A stretch of 64,000 bases of DNA from Hirudinaria manillensis (taxonomy: Eukaryota; Annelida; Clitellata; Hirudinida; Hirudinidae): assembly GCA_034509925.1 (NCBI GenBank), contig CM067536.1:393501-457500 (forward strand), read 5' to 3'. The notes under the pieces are model-generated. The model was not told the origin of the DNA. It did no database searches and saw nothing but the letters and a program-made list of their open reading frames with translations. Position 1 is the first letter of the stretch, and every line of letters starts with the position of its first letter. Positions 36,983 through 48,779 of this stretch are shown here, piece by piece. A program made the position numbers and the translations under genes.

Positions 36983-37893
36983 ATGAACCGCAAGACAAGT
37001 CCAGATTCGTTGTTTAATTCATGCTACCACAACCACATAACGAGGATCGAACAGGTTAGAATGAACCTTTAACACCACATTTCCATATTTCCTTTAAATT
37101 TCAACCTAACCTACATTTTAACAGGTCCATGAGCTGATGAAAAGACACGGTGACATAGAAGGTCTTTATCTCATTCGAAACAGTTTTTCCGAACAAGGCA
37201 GACTCGTCTTATCAGTGAGGTAGGCGCGATACTCTATTCATAAACCTTCAGCCTGTTTTCCAAACGACTTTCAAATGATAATCTTGCAGGCATAGGACCG
37301 GTCTCGTTCATGTCAAGATCGCCTACAATCGAGACAAGGGTACGTACGCCTTGGGAAGCAAAGCTTTCAAAAACATAGACGCTCTACTTGTGCACTTCGG
37401 TCGTCATTCCATCGAAAACGAGGAGAAACTGACAAATGTTTTACTCAAGCACCCTATACGTACCGAGGGAAGCGTTCAGACCGAAAAAAGTCCGCTCGGT
37501 CACCACACCAGTTCTCGTATCAATCGTCACGACTACGCTCTCTTGAGACGTCATTCGGAGAATCCGGGTCAAAAGGACAGATACCTCAGTGATCCCGGAT
37601 ACCTCACTCCTACCTTTACCCTAAACAACACGAGACGGTTTTCACCGCTTCCCGAAAACCAAAGTACCTACGTCGAGGCTCACCAAAGCCACCCTTTGCC
37701 AAGGGGCTGGAGCGTTTGCTTGGAACTCGGTAGAGGGCCTAAGTTTATTTCGCCTTTTGGCACCGTCGAAGACAATTTGCCCGCAGAGGTTTGGGTTCAG
37801 TTGGATGACAGGCAGAGCTCGACGATGCGTAGGCTCTTGTCGGAGGATTGCGAGCACGTTTACATGGATATGAATAAAACCAACAGATATTGA
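36983..37893 (+). CDS. SH2 adaptor with one GW...VW module (SH2 gene 1)
   Basis: Three exons (36983-37054, 37125-37219, 37290-37893) give 256 residues. Residues about 15-115 form an SH2 domain: YHNHITRIEQVHELM, the phosphotyrosine-binding GLYLIRNS with its beta-B Arg, LVLSVRHRTGLVHVKI, and the distal FKNIDALLVHF and LLKHPI. A Ser/Arg-rich linker follows. The C-terminal block is GWSVCLELGRGPKF...LPAEVWVQL, related to the repeated module in the next gene. No kinase, SH3 or PTB part is seen, so it is a small adaptor that should bind phosphotyrosine peptides. Intron positions and phases, including the 95-nt middle exon, equal those of the neighbour at 40172-41601. I cannot assign it to a named SH2 family. 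An extra upstream exon is possible. Confidence 0.72.
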
Positions 37894-38316
37894 CTGCTGA
37901 TTAGATTAACAATAGCCTTTATTAAAATGTCGCTTTTCTTTTTGTTTGTTATTTTCTGAGGATCTGATGGCGGGACGGTTTATTATGTCTATTTGATCGA
38001 TAGGGGAAAATTTAAATCTCATTCGATGAGATTTTTAATAGTGGTCTACAATAACAACAATTCCGTCAAATTCGTTGTTTGCTTCGGAAAATAATGACTG
38101 TTAATGTTTGCAGTCAATCTGAGAAATACACGTTTATATATTTAAATATAACGCGAATCTTTATCTTTATGTATCTTTAAATATAATACGAATTGATAAA
38201 ACATAATTTTTTTTTATAAGTTGAACAAATGTTTTGCATAATTTCTGGATTTACCATACCACGCCCTGAAAGAGTCGGATAATTTCATATAATAGGTTAG
38301 TTTCGGAACAAACGCA

Positions 38317-38366
<50 letters not shown>

Positions 38367-40171
38367 GTGCTTATACATAATAAGCTAAAAGGACCGAAAC
38401 TTAAACAATTACGCAACTCGTGTCAGTCTTTTGGGGAAAATTGATGTAGTCACCAACAGTGCAATTAATTAATTGGGCAGCTAAAACGAAAGCCACGATT
38501 GAGATCCTCAAATGGATCTGGGTAATACCAAGATGGAGCAATACCCACTGGGTATTATCATCCAATTCAGCAACAGGAAGAAGATATTTCAATCCGTGAA
38601 GAGTTTATTCAGTAATTTTTAAAGAAATTCAGATTTACAGTCTTTGGGAAACTGTAAAAAGGAAATATCAAATCGTATGATTTACACATGTAAATATCCA
38701 TCCAATCGGAAGACCTTTTATGGCAACGGATCGATTATCTTTTTACGAATTAAGTTGAATATTTCTGGACTTATCATTTATTTCATTATTTCAGAATGAT
38801 TTTATCGAAGTTTACGATTTTGTCGGATTTTATTTCACTTTAATATTAATGGTTGGTTTATCACCATTGGTTCGTTAATAATATTCCACATGTAAGCAAT
38901 CATTCTAATAAAAGCTCTTACTAAGGAAACATAGTCAGAAGATAATTGTTGACTGAAACCAGTGAACGTGTAGGAGGCACAAACCTCTAAAACATGTATG
39001 TCTGCTATGCCACGACATGCACATATTTTAGACAACAAGAATTAAGTCTTCACAAAATCCAATGACAATCACGTTTCTTGGTCCGTGGTGAAAGTTTGGT
39101 CAAAAATTGGCCTACTTCAAGAGCAGTTCAGTCTTAAATTGAACTCGAAATTCAAGATTCAAAATTGATTCGTTTGTAAACCTTCCATTGCTTCCATCTT
39201 TCAAATATTTTGTTTTGGAATTTACCGGGAAGTGAATCTCATAGGCTGTTCAAATGATTCTCCTTCCGCAGCAAATGTGCATGGGAATGCCGTTGTTTTT
39301 AATGAAAAGAAAGCACACTATCATCAATAGGAGGCTTACCATCTAAGAAGCTATAGCTTTGTCCTAGTAAGGACCTACTTTGTAAGTAGAACAATTGAGG
39401 GAAGTGACGCTATTCACTCCAAATGTCCGAATGTCCAAAAATTCCAACAAATTTTCATTTAAGATGCCCCTGACAATTCTTGTTTTCGCTAATTTTGGTC
39501 CAACAGCAGAGTTTACAAAAAGTAGATAGTCAAAAGGATGATGAGAATAAACAGAATTTATCAAAACGAAAGAAGAGCTCACTACAAACTCACATTTAAA
39601 TAACAATCGAAGAATTTCTTGCTGAAGTGCAAATGCCTTAGTAATACAATTGATATTCACGTTCAAAACTTAAAAGAAACTTCTGCGACCAAACGATTTT
39701 AATAATATAGGCTTAAGAAAAGTACACTTTCTTGAGTTCGACGAAGTTTGAGGCTAATTCAACTGATTGAAAGTTTGATCTGAATACCAATCAATTTTGA
39801 TTTCAAGTCGTGACTTGAAATAAACTTTTTTTTTTGCGGGATCTCACGAACGTCTGTCGGAGTCGAAAACACTACAAAATTCTTAGAAACCTTCGAAATC
39901 GTAACATCAAGTTATGAGCTGAAAATCCCGGCCAATCAAAAAAAGCCAAAAGATTTACAGGTTATAACGAGATCATAAAGTCTAAGTCAGAATATTGAGA
40001 GCATAACTTTTTGCATTTGTGCTCTGCGAGAGAGTCTGGGGCCAGCTTTTTTCTCCCGCAGAAGAATCTTCGACCCTTTTCAGTTGTGATGAACTGAATT
40101 TGTTTACTACAAGCACACAGCCATTAGTTTGTGGAACTGTTCTTTCGATCAAGTTTATTATCCCCGTTGAC
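37894..40171. other. Spacer between the two SH2 genes
   Basis: About 2.3 kb of AT-rich DNA with no convincing coding exon. It includes the AAT microsatellite at 38321-38366. Confidence 0.45.
38321..38366. repeat. (AAT)n microsatellite
   Basis: About fifteen uninterrupted AAT units. Confidence 0.93.
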
Positions 40172-41601
40172 ATGGGCGACGAAAAGTTACATAAAATTGA
40201 GGAGGTGGAAAGCTTATCCATCTTTCATCCTAACCTTATCTTGTCGAGAGTGAGTTGCCAATACCATAATTTGTGCTAAAGATATAAATTCCAATTATTT
40301 TAAGTGTTTAAAACAAACATTTTCGTACTAGGTTTGTGAGTCCATGAGAAAATATGAAAAGCAAAGCGGCGCCTACCTGCTGAGACCGAGTTTCAGTTCA
40401 CCTGGAATCTATTCCATCTCAGTCATGTTAGCCTAATATCAATTTAAATTATTAATTTGAATATGCTGGCCAGTCATTCAGTCTCAGTTGACAATCTCCC
40501 CCTTACAGATGTGATACTAATGTGATTAGCTAATATAAACTGCTATTAATCGTTGTTATTGTTTGACATTAACTTCAATAGCAGAGTTTCATTTTAAAAT
40601 CTTCACAAAACAGGCACAACAAGGAAGTTCTACACTTCAAAGTAAACAGAAAGGATGGCAACTTCTTCATAGGAGACAAATCTTTCGACAACATTCAGTC
40701 GTTGGTCTGCGCTTTCAAGAACTTTCCGATCATCAACGACCAAGGATTCCTCGACGTTTATTTGAAGCATCCGATTTGCCGTCATCACGGTCCGAGTTCC
40801 TGGGAAGGTTCCAAGTTGAAATGTTGTTTGCAGAAAGTTCCTTTCATGACTTGTCTGTCGATGCCCATCTTAAGCTCTCCGTCGAGCCAGGAACCTACGA
40901 CCCATCGGATCCGCAAACCTTCGACTTCCGACAGCGACTGGGAAGAGATTCAAAAAGAAGTGCCGTACGTGAACGGCGGGAGCGGACCCAGAGATAACGT
41001 CATGAACGATTACGATTCGAACGACCAGAACTTCAGAATCCAGCTGACAAATGGCTGGGTCGTGGAACCTCTCCTGGCCTTCAAATCACGAAACGGTGAA
41101 ATCAAAGAAAATCCCCCGCCTGACTTTTGGCTGTCTCTAACCGACGCGGAGCAGAAAAAAGTAAAAAGCCTGTCGGAGAGGTTCACCTGCATAAAACTTG
41201 GTAAGAAAACGATGGGAGTTACTCCGAAGTTACTGAAAGCTATTTCCGTCGCACCGCTTTGCAAACCCGTGACTCCCGAAGTCGAATGGGAAAAGATTCC
41301 GAGCCTGAACGAACTGCCGTACGTGAATCCGAACAGCGGATCCGGCGAAAATTCCAGGAACGTTTTCGACTCGAGCGAATTTCAGAACGACTTCAGAAGT
41401 CGGCTGAGAAACGGCTGGACCGTGGAACCTCTCCTGGTTTTCAGGTCGCCGAACGGAGAAATACACGAGGCCCCTCCTCCCGCATTTTGGCTCTCCCAGT
41501 CCGGCGAGGAGAGAATTAGCGTGAGCTTCTTGGCAGGAAGGTTTCCTTATCTCCAGTCAAATAAGAAAAAATTAGGATCTTCCAGGAGATACTTTGAATG
41601 A
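40172..41601 (+). CDS. SH2 adaptor with two tandem GW...FW modules (SH2 gene 2)
   Basis: Three exons (40172-40249, 40332-40426, 40614-41601) give 386 residues. The SH2 domain (about residues 20-118) has GAYLLRPS with the phosphate-binding Arg, GIYSISV, EVLHFKV and VYLKHPI. Two copies of a roughly 100-residue unit follow. Each begins WE(E/K)I and (V/L)PYVN, and ends NGW(V/T)VEPLL.F.S.NGEI.E.PPP.FWLS. The C terminus is basic. Gene structure is identical to SH2 gene 1, so the two are local paralogues. Exon 1's frame is open upstream to about 40019, so the start could lie in an earlier exon. The repeated unit is not a domain I recognise; it is distinct from WW despite the GW and W spacing. Function beyond phosphotyrosine binding is unknown. 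Confidence 0.72.
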
Positions 41602-43927
41602 TTAACAACAACTGCAGCTATTAAATACAGCAAAGTTTGCTCGAACACTAACTAATGCCATAATTTGTCTTTGAAAATCATGGGAAACTAGATTTTATTG
41701 GGTAATATTCTTTTTCATATAATTTTCAATTTATTACTATTTATTGGGGAATATTCTTCTTGATGTTATTTTCAATTTTCTAGTAAATAACACTTTGCAT
41801 TTTGCACAAAAATGTGGAACAAAACACTTCCTTTATGCAATCGTATTGTTCACAGATTCGTTACCGTGAAGTAACACGATTGGGAAAGTCTGAACCCGAC
41901 TAGTTTGGATTATCCATTCTAAAAATAATCCCTAACAATCTCACTTGATGTGGTTTTGACAAAAAGTTAATAAATTGAACGAAAGACGCAGGACAATGCA
42001 AAGTCATCACGAGCTATTCATTGCTCATGTAATTCTTCACGATTTCTATTCTTCAATATGCTTTGCACTTAAGATTGATTAGAATTCAATGAATACGGAA
42101 TTATGAGTTCTTCAAAACACTTTTCTTGAGGCAGACTCGTTGAAATGCATGTAAATAATGTAAATATTCAATTTTAAAATTAAATTTGCCTTCTCCCCCA
42201 AGGCTAGGCATAAAGATACAAACAAATTTGTTATTTCTAAATCCAAGGGCCTAACATTTAATGAGTACGATGTCCTTAGCCGAGCAAAGAGTCTTGCCCG
42301 GTCAGCTTGCCGTATTTTTTAAAAAATTTTATTATCATGGCAAATCATGAATGGAATTAAAAAAATGTTCCAAATAAAAATTTATTTTAAGTCCATGAAC
42401 TGCGAAAGATATGCAAACCATATGATAAGCTTCCCGATCCACAAGAACGAAACATAAACATCTCCATCGCCATTTTTGTGAAACTAATTTGTTTGCCAGA
42501 AGAATCATCCCAGAACTTTTCCAAGTTGAAAAAAATTATTTAATAAACTTAAAAGGGATGTCGTTTAACTGACGTCTCACCACAAAATAAAATAAAAATT
42601 AATTTTTAAATTGTTCGCCAGATGTCGAATCACTTTCTCTTCTGGAAACCTTGCGGATCAGTTTACGATGGTGGCAATAACAATTATAATGACTTTGATT
42701 ATAATTTATAAATAATAATAATAATAACAAGACAAAGTGAAAAGGACAGCAATATCAACAACAACAACAATAATAATAACAACAACAACACAATATCAGC
42801 AACGACATCAACAAACTGACGCATGCAAGCCATCCATTTAAAACACAGGCACCAACCTAAAAAGGCCCACACGCTGCTCACGTCTGAACGTAGTACGTTA
42901 CGAGATCGGATTTTTCTCGTCGTAGTTAATATAAGTGTTGCTGTTGTTGTTATTATTAACCATTATTATTATTATTAAATATTATTAGCGTTATTAATAT
43001 TATTAATTCTTTATTATTCACCATTGCTGTTATTGCTACAAACATCGTCGGTCGGCTTTCTTAAGATAAATTCAAGATTTCAAGAAATCAATGGATTGAC
43101 GATAACAACAATAACAAGGACAGCCGCACCAACAAAGTATTTTGTTGGACTGAAATTCTCAGGATACAAACAAAAATTGTATTTTCTTGATTGCACATCG
43201 ACCTTTACTTCTTTTAAGAAAATCCAGCAAAATTTGAGGCAGCCACGGACATGGACCGTCCTAGAAAGGCTAAACCTTCCGCTAAGCCAGCCGAACTGCC
43301 TTCTTATCAGCTAGCCGATGGCGGCTGCACGAGCGACAAGTCGCTCGAGTAGCCGGCAAGAACGAAGTCTGTGGTTGAGGTTTGATTTTTAAAAAGTTGT
43401 TATTAATTATTAATTGCGATCGCCACGTTTAGAATTCCAAGTGACCATATTTTGTTATTTTGTATTCTCGAATTTTAATTCGTACTGGAAAACAATTTCT
43501 AAGAGGTGTTTATGAATCCATGTTTGTGAATCCATGTTTGTGAATCCATGGATTCTCTTCCAAGTCTACACATCGCGTGGTTTGTTGTGTCAGAAAAATA
43601 TCCAACTCTGTGTCCTAATTGGACGTAATTGCTTCCTAATTACGCATGCAACTTTTGGCTTTTACAACTACAACCATATTTCCAATGACGACCAAAAAAA
43701 AATTGCAATAGCATTAATAATAGCAATATTAATGGTAAATGAAAATTACATTAAATCATATAATAATAATAATAAATAATAAATAAAAAAAAATTATTAT
43801 TATTAAAAATGGCAATAAACATAATAATAATATCATCAATGGTGATGATAATAGTACCAATCGAGATGCAAGCCTTGGAAAGCAGAGAGACCTTGAGAAG
43901 TTTTATTGATTTCCTCCTCGGCTCTGC

Positions 43928-44120
43928 ACCCACACCACCACCATCATCACCACCACCACCATCATCATCATCGCCACCACCATCATCATCACCACCACCA
44001 TCATCATCACCACCATCATCATCACCACCACCATCATCATCATCACCACCACCATCATCACCATCATCATCTTCATCACCAACCATTGCAATAATAATAA
44101 TCATCATCATCACCACCACT
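43928..44120. repeat. ACC/ATC trinucleotide tract
   Basis: Dense (CAC)(CAT) runs with TCA interruptions. One frame would read polyhistidine and another polyserine/proline, which is typical of repeat-derived spurious ORFs. Confidence 0.9.
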
Positions 44121-44542
44121 ACAAATGCATCCAGCATTATCAACCAACTGATGCTTCAAAGTAATTCAACCTCCTCAGCAATTCACAATTCAACCAAACC
44201 TTTCAATCAGTTTCAATCAGTTTCAATCAACGTTGATGTTGAAAGAAATAATTGACCTTCAAACAAACGTGGATGTTGTTGTTGCGGGCAACGACCTTGC
44301 AGTGTTGTGCTGTGTTGTGGATTGGCTCTTCCAAGTGCTAGAATAATATTAATTATCATTATTACTGTTATTTATATTATGTAAATTATAATCCATAATA
44401 ATATATATAATGTAACAACATATAATCCTAGTGGTGGTGATGATGATGGTGGTGGTGCCTATCAATAACATCACCTTGATAAGCACTTCTCGCGCTGTTC
44501 CACTCGGATGGAAATCAAGCAATGGTTCATTTCTAAACCGAC

Positions 44543-44660
44543 GTGTGGATGGATGGATGGACGGATGGATGGATGGGTGGATAGATGGATGGATGGATGG
44601 ATGGATGTATGGATGGATGGATGGATGGTTGGGTGGTTGGTTGGTTGGATGGATGGGTGA
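44543..44660. repeat. GGAT tetranucleotide tract
   Basis: Long GGAT/GGAC/GGTT run. The complementary ATCC run lies at about 45005-45030. Confidence 0.9.
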
Positions 44661-45163
44661 CTAAATGGATGAATAACTACTCGGGTAACGGTTGGATGGA
44701 TGGCCGAATGAATGAACTCATAAAAGTCCTAAGTTTCAAAAAGCCATCTTTGCATTCATTGCCACGATGTGTCAAACGGAGCAATGAAAAACGAAAGAAA
44801 TTGTAAAATACTTGGAATTACACGGACACACAAAGAAATACAGAGTAATACAGAATAATACTGAGAAATATGGAAAGAATGGCAGATACAAAGAGATACA
44901 AACAGAGACAGACAAAAGAGTCCATCGTAAACCTCCGTTGAAACAAAGAAGATGGTTTCGCTGATGTAATTAAGCTCTCTGATGAGTGTCTGCTCTACTC
45001 CATTCATCCATCCATCCATCCATCCATTCATTCACTCACTCGTCCGTCCGTCCGTCCGTCCATAGGTAGGCAGACAAAGCAAGTAATTCATTCGAGATTC
45101 CATCAATCAAGGTCAGCTTATCGCGCCTCGGGGCAAACCTCGTCTGCTTCACCAGCACAAATA

Positions 45164-45275
45164 CATCAACAACCACAAATACATCAACAACCACAAATAC
45201 ATCAACAACAACAAATACAACGACAACAACAAATACATCAACAACAACAAACACATCAACAACCACAAATACAAC
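45164..45275. repeat. 18-bp CAACAACCACAAATACAT tandem repeat
   Basis: About six units with minor changes. Confidence 0.85.
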
Positions 45276-45936
45276 GAGACCGACAACAACAGCAACCGAG
45301 GCAGACTCCTACGGTCCATTGCCTTCTCTCCTCCATCAAACGATTGTCACACGATTGGTCGACTCGGGTCGCGTGATCGGTCACGTGGGCAAACAATTCC
45401 CGCGTGTGAAGTGCAAACAGGGTTCTAGAAGGTCCGACGTACGAAGTGAAGTGAATGAACTTTAAAACAGAATCTACAGGAAGCTGTGGAACAAAGACAA
45501 ACAAGATCAGAGGCATCTCCCAAAATACATCTTTTGTGTTACATCGCCGAGGAAGTCAGGGGGTCACAAAGAGGCCCCGCGGGCCAAAGTTTAATGGGTT
45601 CGGAACCCCTTTGTGTCATCCAGGGGCGGATAAAGAGTTAGACAGCGATACGGAGGCATACGAAGAATTACTGAGGTGTACACGTGGAGGCAGACATGGA
45701 AGAAATGCTGGCGAGCACTGGAATTTTGTCTGCGTGTGGTTCAGTTTGCAGATGAACACCTACGCCTATCCTATCCGTGTTTGTATGTGGATGTGTGTGT
45801 GTGTGCCCTGTAAGTGGATGTGTGTCTTTGTGCTCGTGTATGGACGTGTGCGTGTGAATTGACGATTGATGTTGAAGACCTTTGAAGGCCTATACATTTA
45901 CGGGACCATCGGAAATCGGGCGCCCGTGAAGATTAA

Positions 45937-46021
45937 ACAGTCATCATCATCATCATCACCATCATCATCATCGTCATCATCACCATCATCATCATCATCG
46001 TCATCATCATCATCATCATCG
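45937..46021. repeat. (ATC)n microsatellite
   Basis: ATC repeats with CACC and GTC interruptions. Confidence 0.9.
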
Positions 46022-46382
46022 TAGTTGTCGTCTTCGTCATCTTTCTTTTAGAATTATTAACAAGAGATGAGTCAAAACTGATTACTGGTTGTTATCTTCG
46101 TTGTTTGAATAAATTAATTATTAATTAATTATTCATGTCAATAAAGGTGATAATGAGTCGTGACTCAACGTTATATGGGAATATTTATTCCTAAGTGATC
46201 ACTCATCTCAATGGAGGATAAATTATGTTAATGAGGATAATAATGACGATGATGATGATGCTGGTGATGATAACGATGCTGGTGAGGTTTATTCTAGTGC
46301 AGTTAGATTGCGTTTATCACAGCCTTTATCGTCCATATTGCTGTTTTTCCTGATATTAATTTTTTACCCTCAAGTGGCAAAT

Positions 46383-46672
46383 ATTATTATCATTATTGTT
46401 TTTATTCTTGTTATTATTCTTGTTGTTATTATTATTATTATTGTTGTTATTATTATTATTGTTGTTATTATTATTATTGTTGTTATTATTATTATTGTTG
46501 TTATTATTATTAATATTCTTGTTATTATTATTAATATTCTTGTTATTATTATTAATATTCTTGTTATTATTATTATTAATATTCTTGTTATTATTATTAT
46601 TGATATTATTATTATTATTATTGATATTATTATTACTGTTATTATTATTATTGTTATTATTATTAACTTAAT
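46383..46672. repeat. ATT-based higher-order repeat
   Basis: ATTATTATT runs punctuated by GTTGTT and by AATATTCTTG, giving two successive higher-order unit types. Confidence 0.9.
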
Positions 46673-46837
46673 AACCTGATAGCAAACGAATAAAAAGATA
46701 CAGGGAAGGATACTAAAAAGAATATACACATACAACTATACAACGCGTACCACGTCGACTGGAAGCAGGTGCCCGTCTATAATTAGAAACAAACAAATAC
46801 CCTCTCCGAACGGTCAACATCTCCCCTCGTTTCATTC

Positions 46838-46930
46838 TTTCATTCATTCGTTCCTTCATTCATTCTTTCATTCATTCCTTCATTCTTTCATTCATTCATT
46901 CTTTCATTCATTCGTTCCTTCATTCCATTC
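46838..46930. repeat. ATTC repeat tract
   Basis: TTCATTC/TTCCTTCATTC units. Confidence 0.88.
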
Positions 46931-47316
46931 GTACCTAGTCATCGTCAGGTGTTGCGTCAGAAGGGCGTGTCATTACTGAAATTTTTTTACCTTTAGGCGC
47001 AAATGGCAGCCATTTTGGCTTTGAGATAGAAATTAAAAATTACAATTTAATAAATTATAATTCAATTAATTAATTTTAATTTATTGAAATTAAAAATTAT
47101 ATTTAATTAATTACTCGTGACGGGAAAAGGTGGTATTGAGTCGTAATTAGTGAGTCGTGACTGAACACTAGCCAGGAATATATATGTTTCTAAGTGGTCA
47201 CTCGTCTCCATGGGGGATAAATTATGTTAATGAGGACAATAATTATTATAACAGTCAAAACTTAAATTATTATTATTATTATTAGGATGAATATTGTCAC
47301 TGTGACCTAGATATTG

Positions 47317-47318
47317 CA

Positions 47319-47350
<32 letters not shown>
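47317..47350. repeat. (ATT)n microsatellite
   Basis: Uninterrupted ATT units. Confidence 0.9.
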
Positions 47351-47351
<1 letters not shown>

Positions 47352-48040
47352 GGATATTGTGCTGTTAATAACGTAAAAGTCCTCATATTTAGTCATTATT
47401 TGGCTTTGATCTAAGTAATCAGAGGAAGTTCAAAGACGACCATTGCTTAAGCAGAATAAGCTGACTCAGTGCAAATAAATGTCGATTGCTTTGTTCAAAT
47501 AAGCTATAGGTTCTTCTGTAGGAATGCAAACAGAATTGATTAATTAAGAAAAGCATGCGTTGCATCAGCAAAAGTATCAGCATTTTTTCCATTTTGTGCA
47601 AAGAACTTATTCTATCAGGCGTGATAAGCATAATACACATGTATGTAGGATGTGATGGGACTCCATAAAGATTTAAAAACTTACGTTTCATTTGAACACA
47701 TTTTAATTTGCTTAATTTATTGCTGCCAGTAAGCAAATTACTGTAAGCAGTAAGCAAAAACAAAGCCAAGCTCAGAAGAAGTAAGCAAAACTGCTTAGTT
47801 AAGTCAAACAGTTAAAACAGATGCAATCACCAGCACAGACATACAAAATACAAAAACAAAGCAAAACCAATTAACAGAAGTTAAAAGTACTTCTTAGGAT
47901 AATAATAACAATAATAATAATAATAATTACAAGTATTAATTATTATAGTTATTAACGTTAATTCATATTTTAAGCGCTTTTCTGGAAATGGTTAATTACT
48001 TGTAAATAATTTTCGCTTGTCGCAAAAATAAGACACCAGA

Positions 48041-48094
48041 AAATAATAATAACAATAATAATAACAATAATAATAATAATAATAATAATAATAC
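48041..48094. repeat. (AAT)n microsatellite
   Basis: AAT units with two AAC interruptions. Confidence 0.9.
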
Positions 48095-48246
48095 AATTAT
48101 TAATGTTATTTAATATTTTATTGTACTCTTCCCGTGGGACGATTTCTTGTTGTTGTCATTTGAAGTCCAAACACAAACACAAACAACAATCAAGTTCTGA
48201 CGGGGCTCGTATGTTTATTTGCACCTCCTATTAACTCCATATCATG

Positions 48247-48350
48247 GACGTGATGACGACGACGACGACGAATGTGGTGATGATGACGACGATGATGGTG
48301 GTGGTGATGACGACGATGATGATGATGGTGATGATGACGACGATGGAGCA
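48247..48350. repeat. GAC/GAT trinucleotide tract
   Basis: Interrupted GATGACGAC runs, with a second tract at about 48434-48500. Confidence 0.88.
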
Positions 48351-48779
48351 TCTGCTTCCCATCCTCGTTAAAATTCGTTCAGTAAAAAAAAATGAGCCAA
48401 GATCTTCGATGACAAATAAACAACAGCTACTGATGATGATGATGATGACGACGACGACGATGATGGTGGTGGTGATAATGGTCCTGATGATGATGATGCT
48501 GTAGGCCTTGAGTGGCCTTTAATTGTCTCCTCATCGTGTTTACGATTAGAATGATATCGGTTGTTTACAGTTTTTAAATTCAACTCCGCAGATTTCAAAA
48601 GAACTCTCCTTCCTCATTCCTACCTTCAAATCAAGGTCAACATCATCATCATCATAGCAGCTACTTAACCATCACCATCATCGGAAGAGGAATCATCATC
48701 ATCATCATCACCATCATCATCATCATGCCACCCATTCTCCCGCTCAAAGTGGTTGCAATAATTTGAAGCAGACGACGAA

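Larger units (their letters stand above)
41602..48779. other. Gene-poor, microsatellite-rich intergenic tract
   Basis: About 7.2 kb without a convincing gene. It is dominated by simple repeats, listed separately. Two short stretches have protein-like composition on the plus strand: ATG 43249 with 33 codons rich in Lys/Pro/Ala, and an acceptor-like site at about 45625 followed by an acidic 18-codon run. Neither joins in phase to a neighbour. Confidence 0.5.

Noticed and set aside
43906..44143. Polyhistidine and poly-Ser/Pro open frames on both strands
   Set aside because: Every frame of the CAC/CAT/CAA repeat is open because of the repeat itself. There is no unique sequence or splice context.
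46308..46735. Ile/Leu-rich, membrane-like ORFs
   Set aside because: They are translations of (ATT)n on both strands, which always read as Ile, Leu or Tyr runs.
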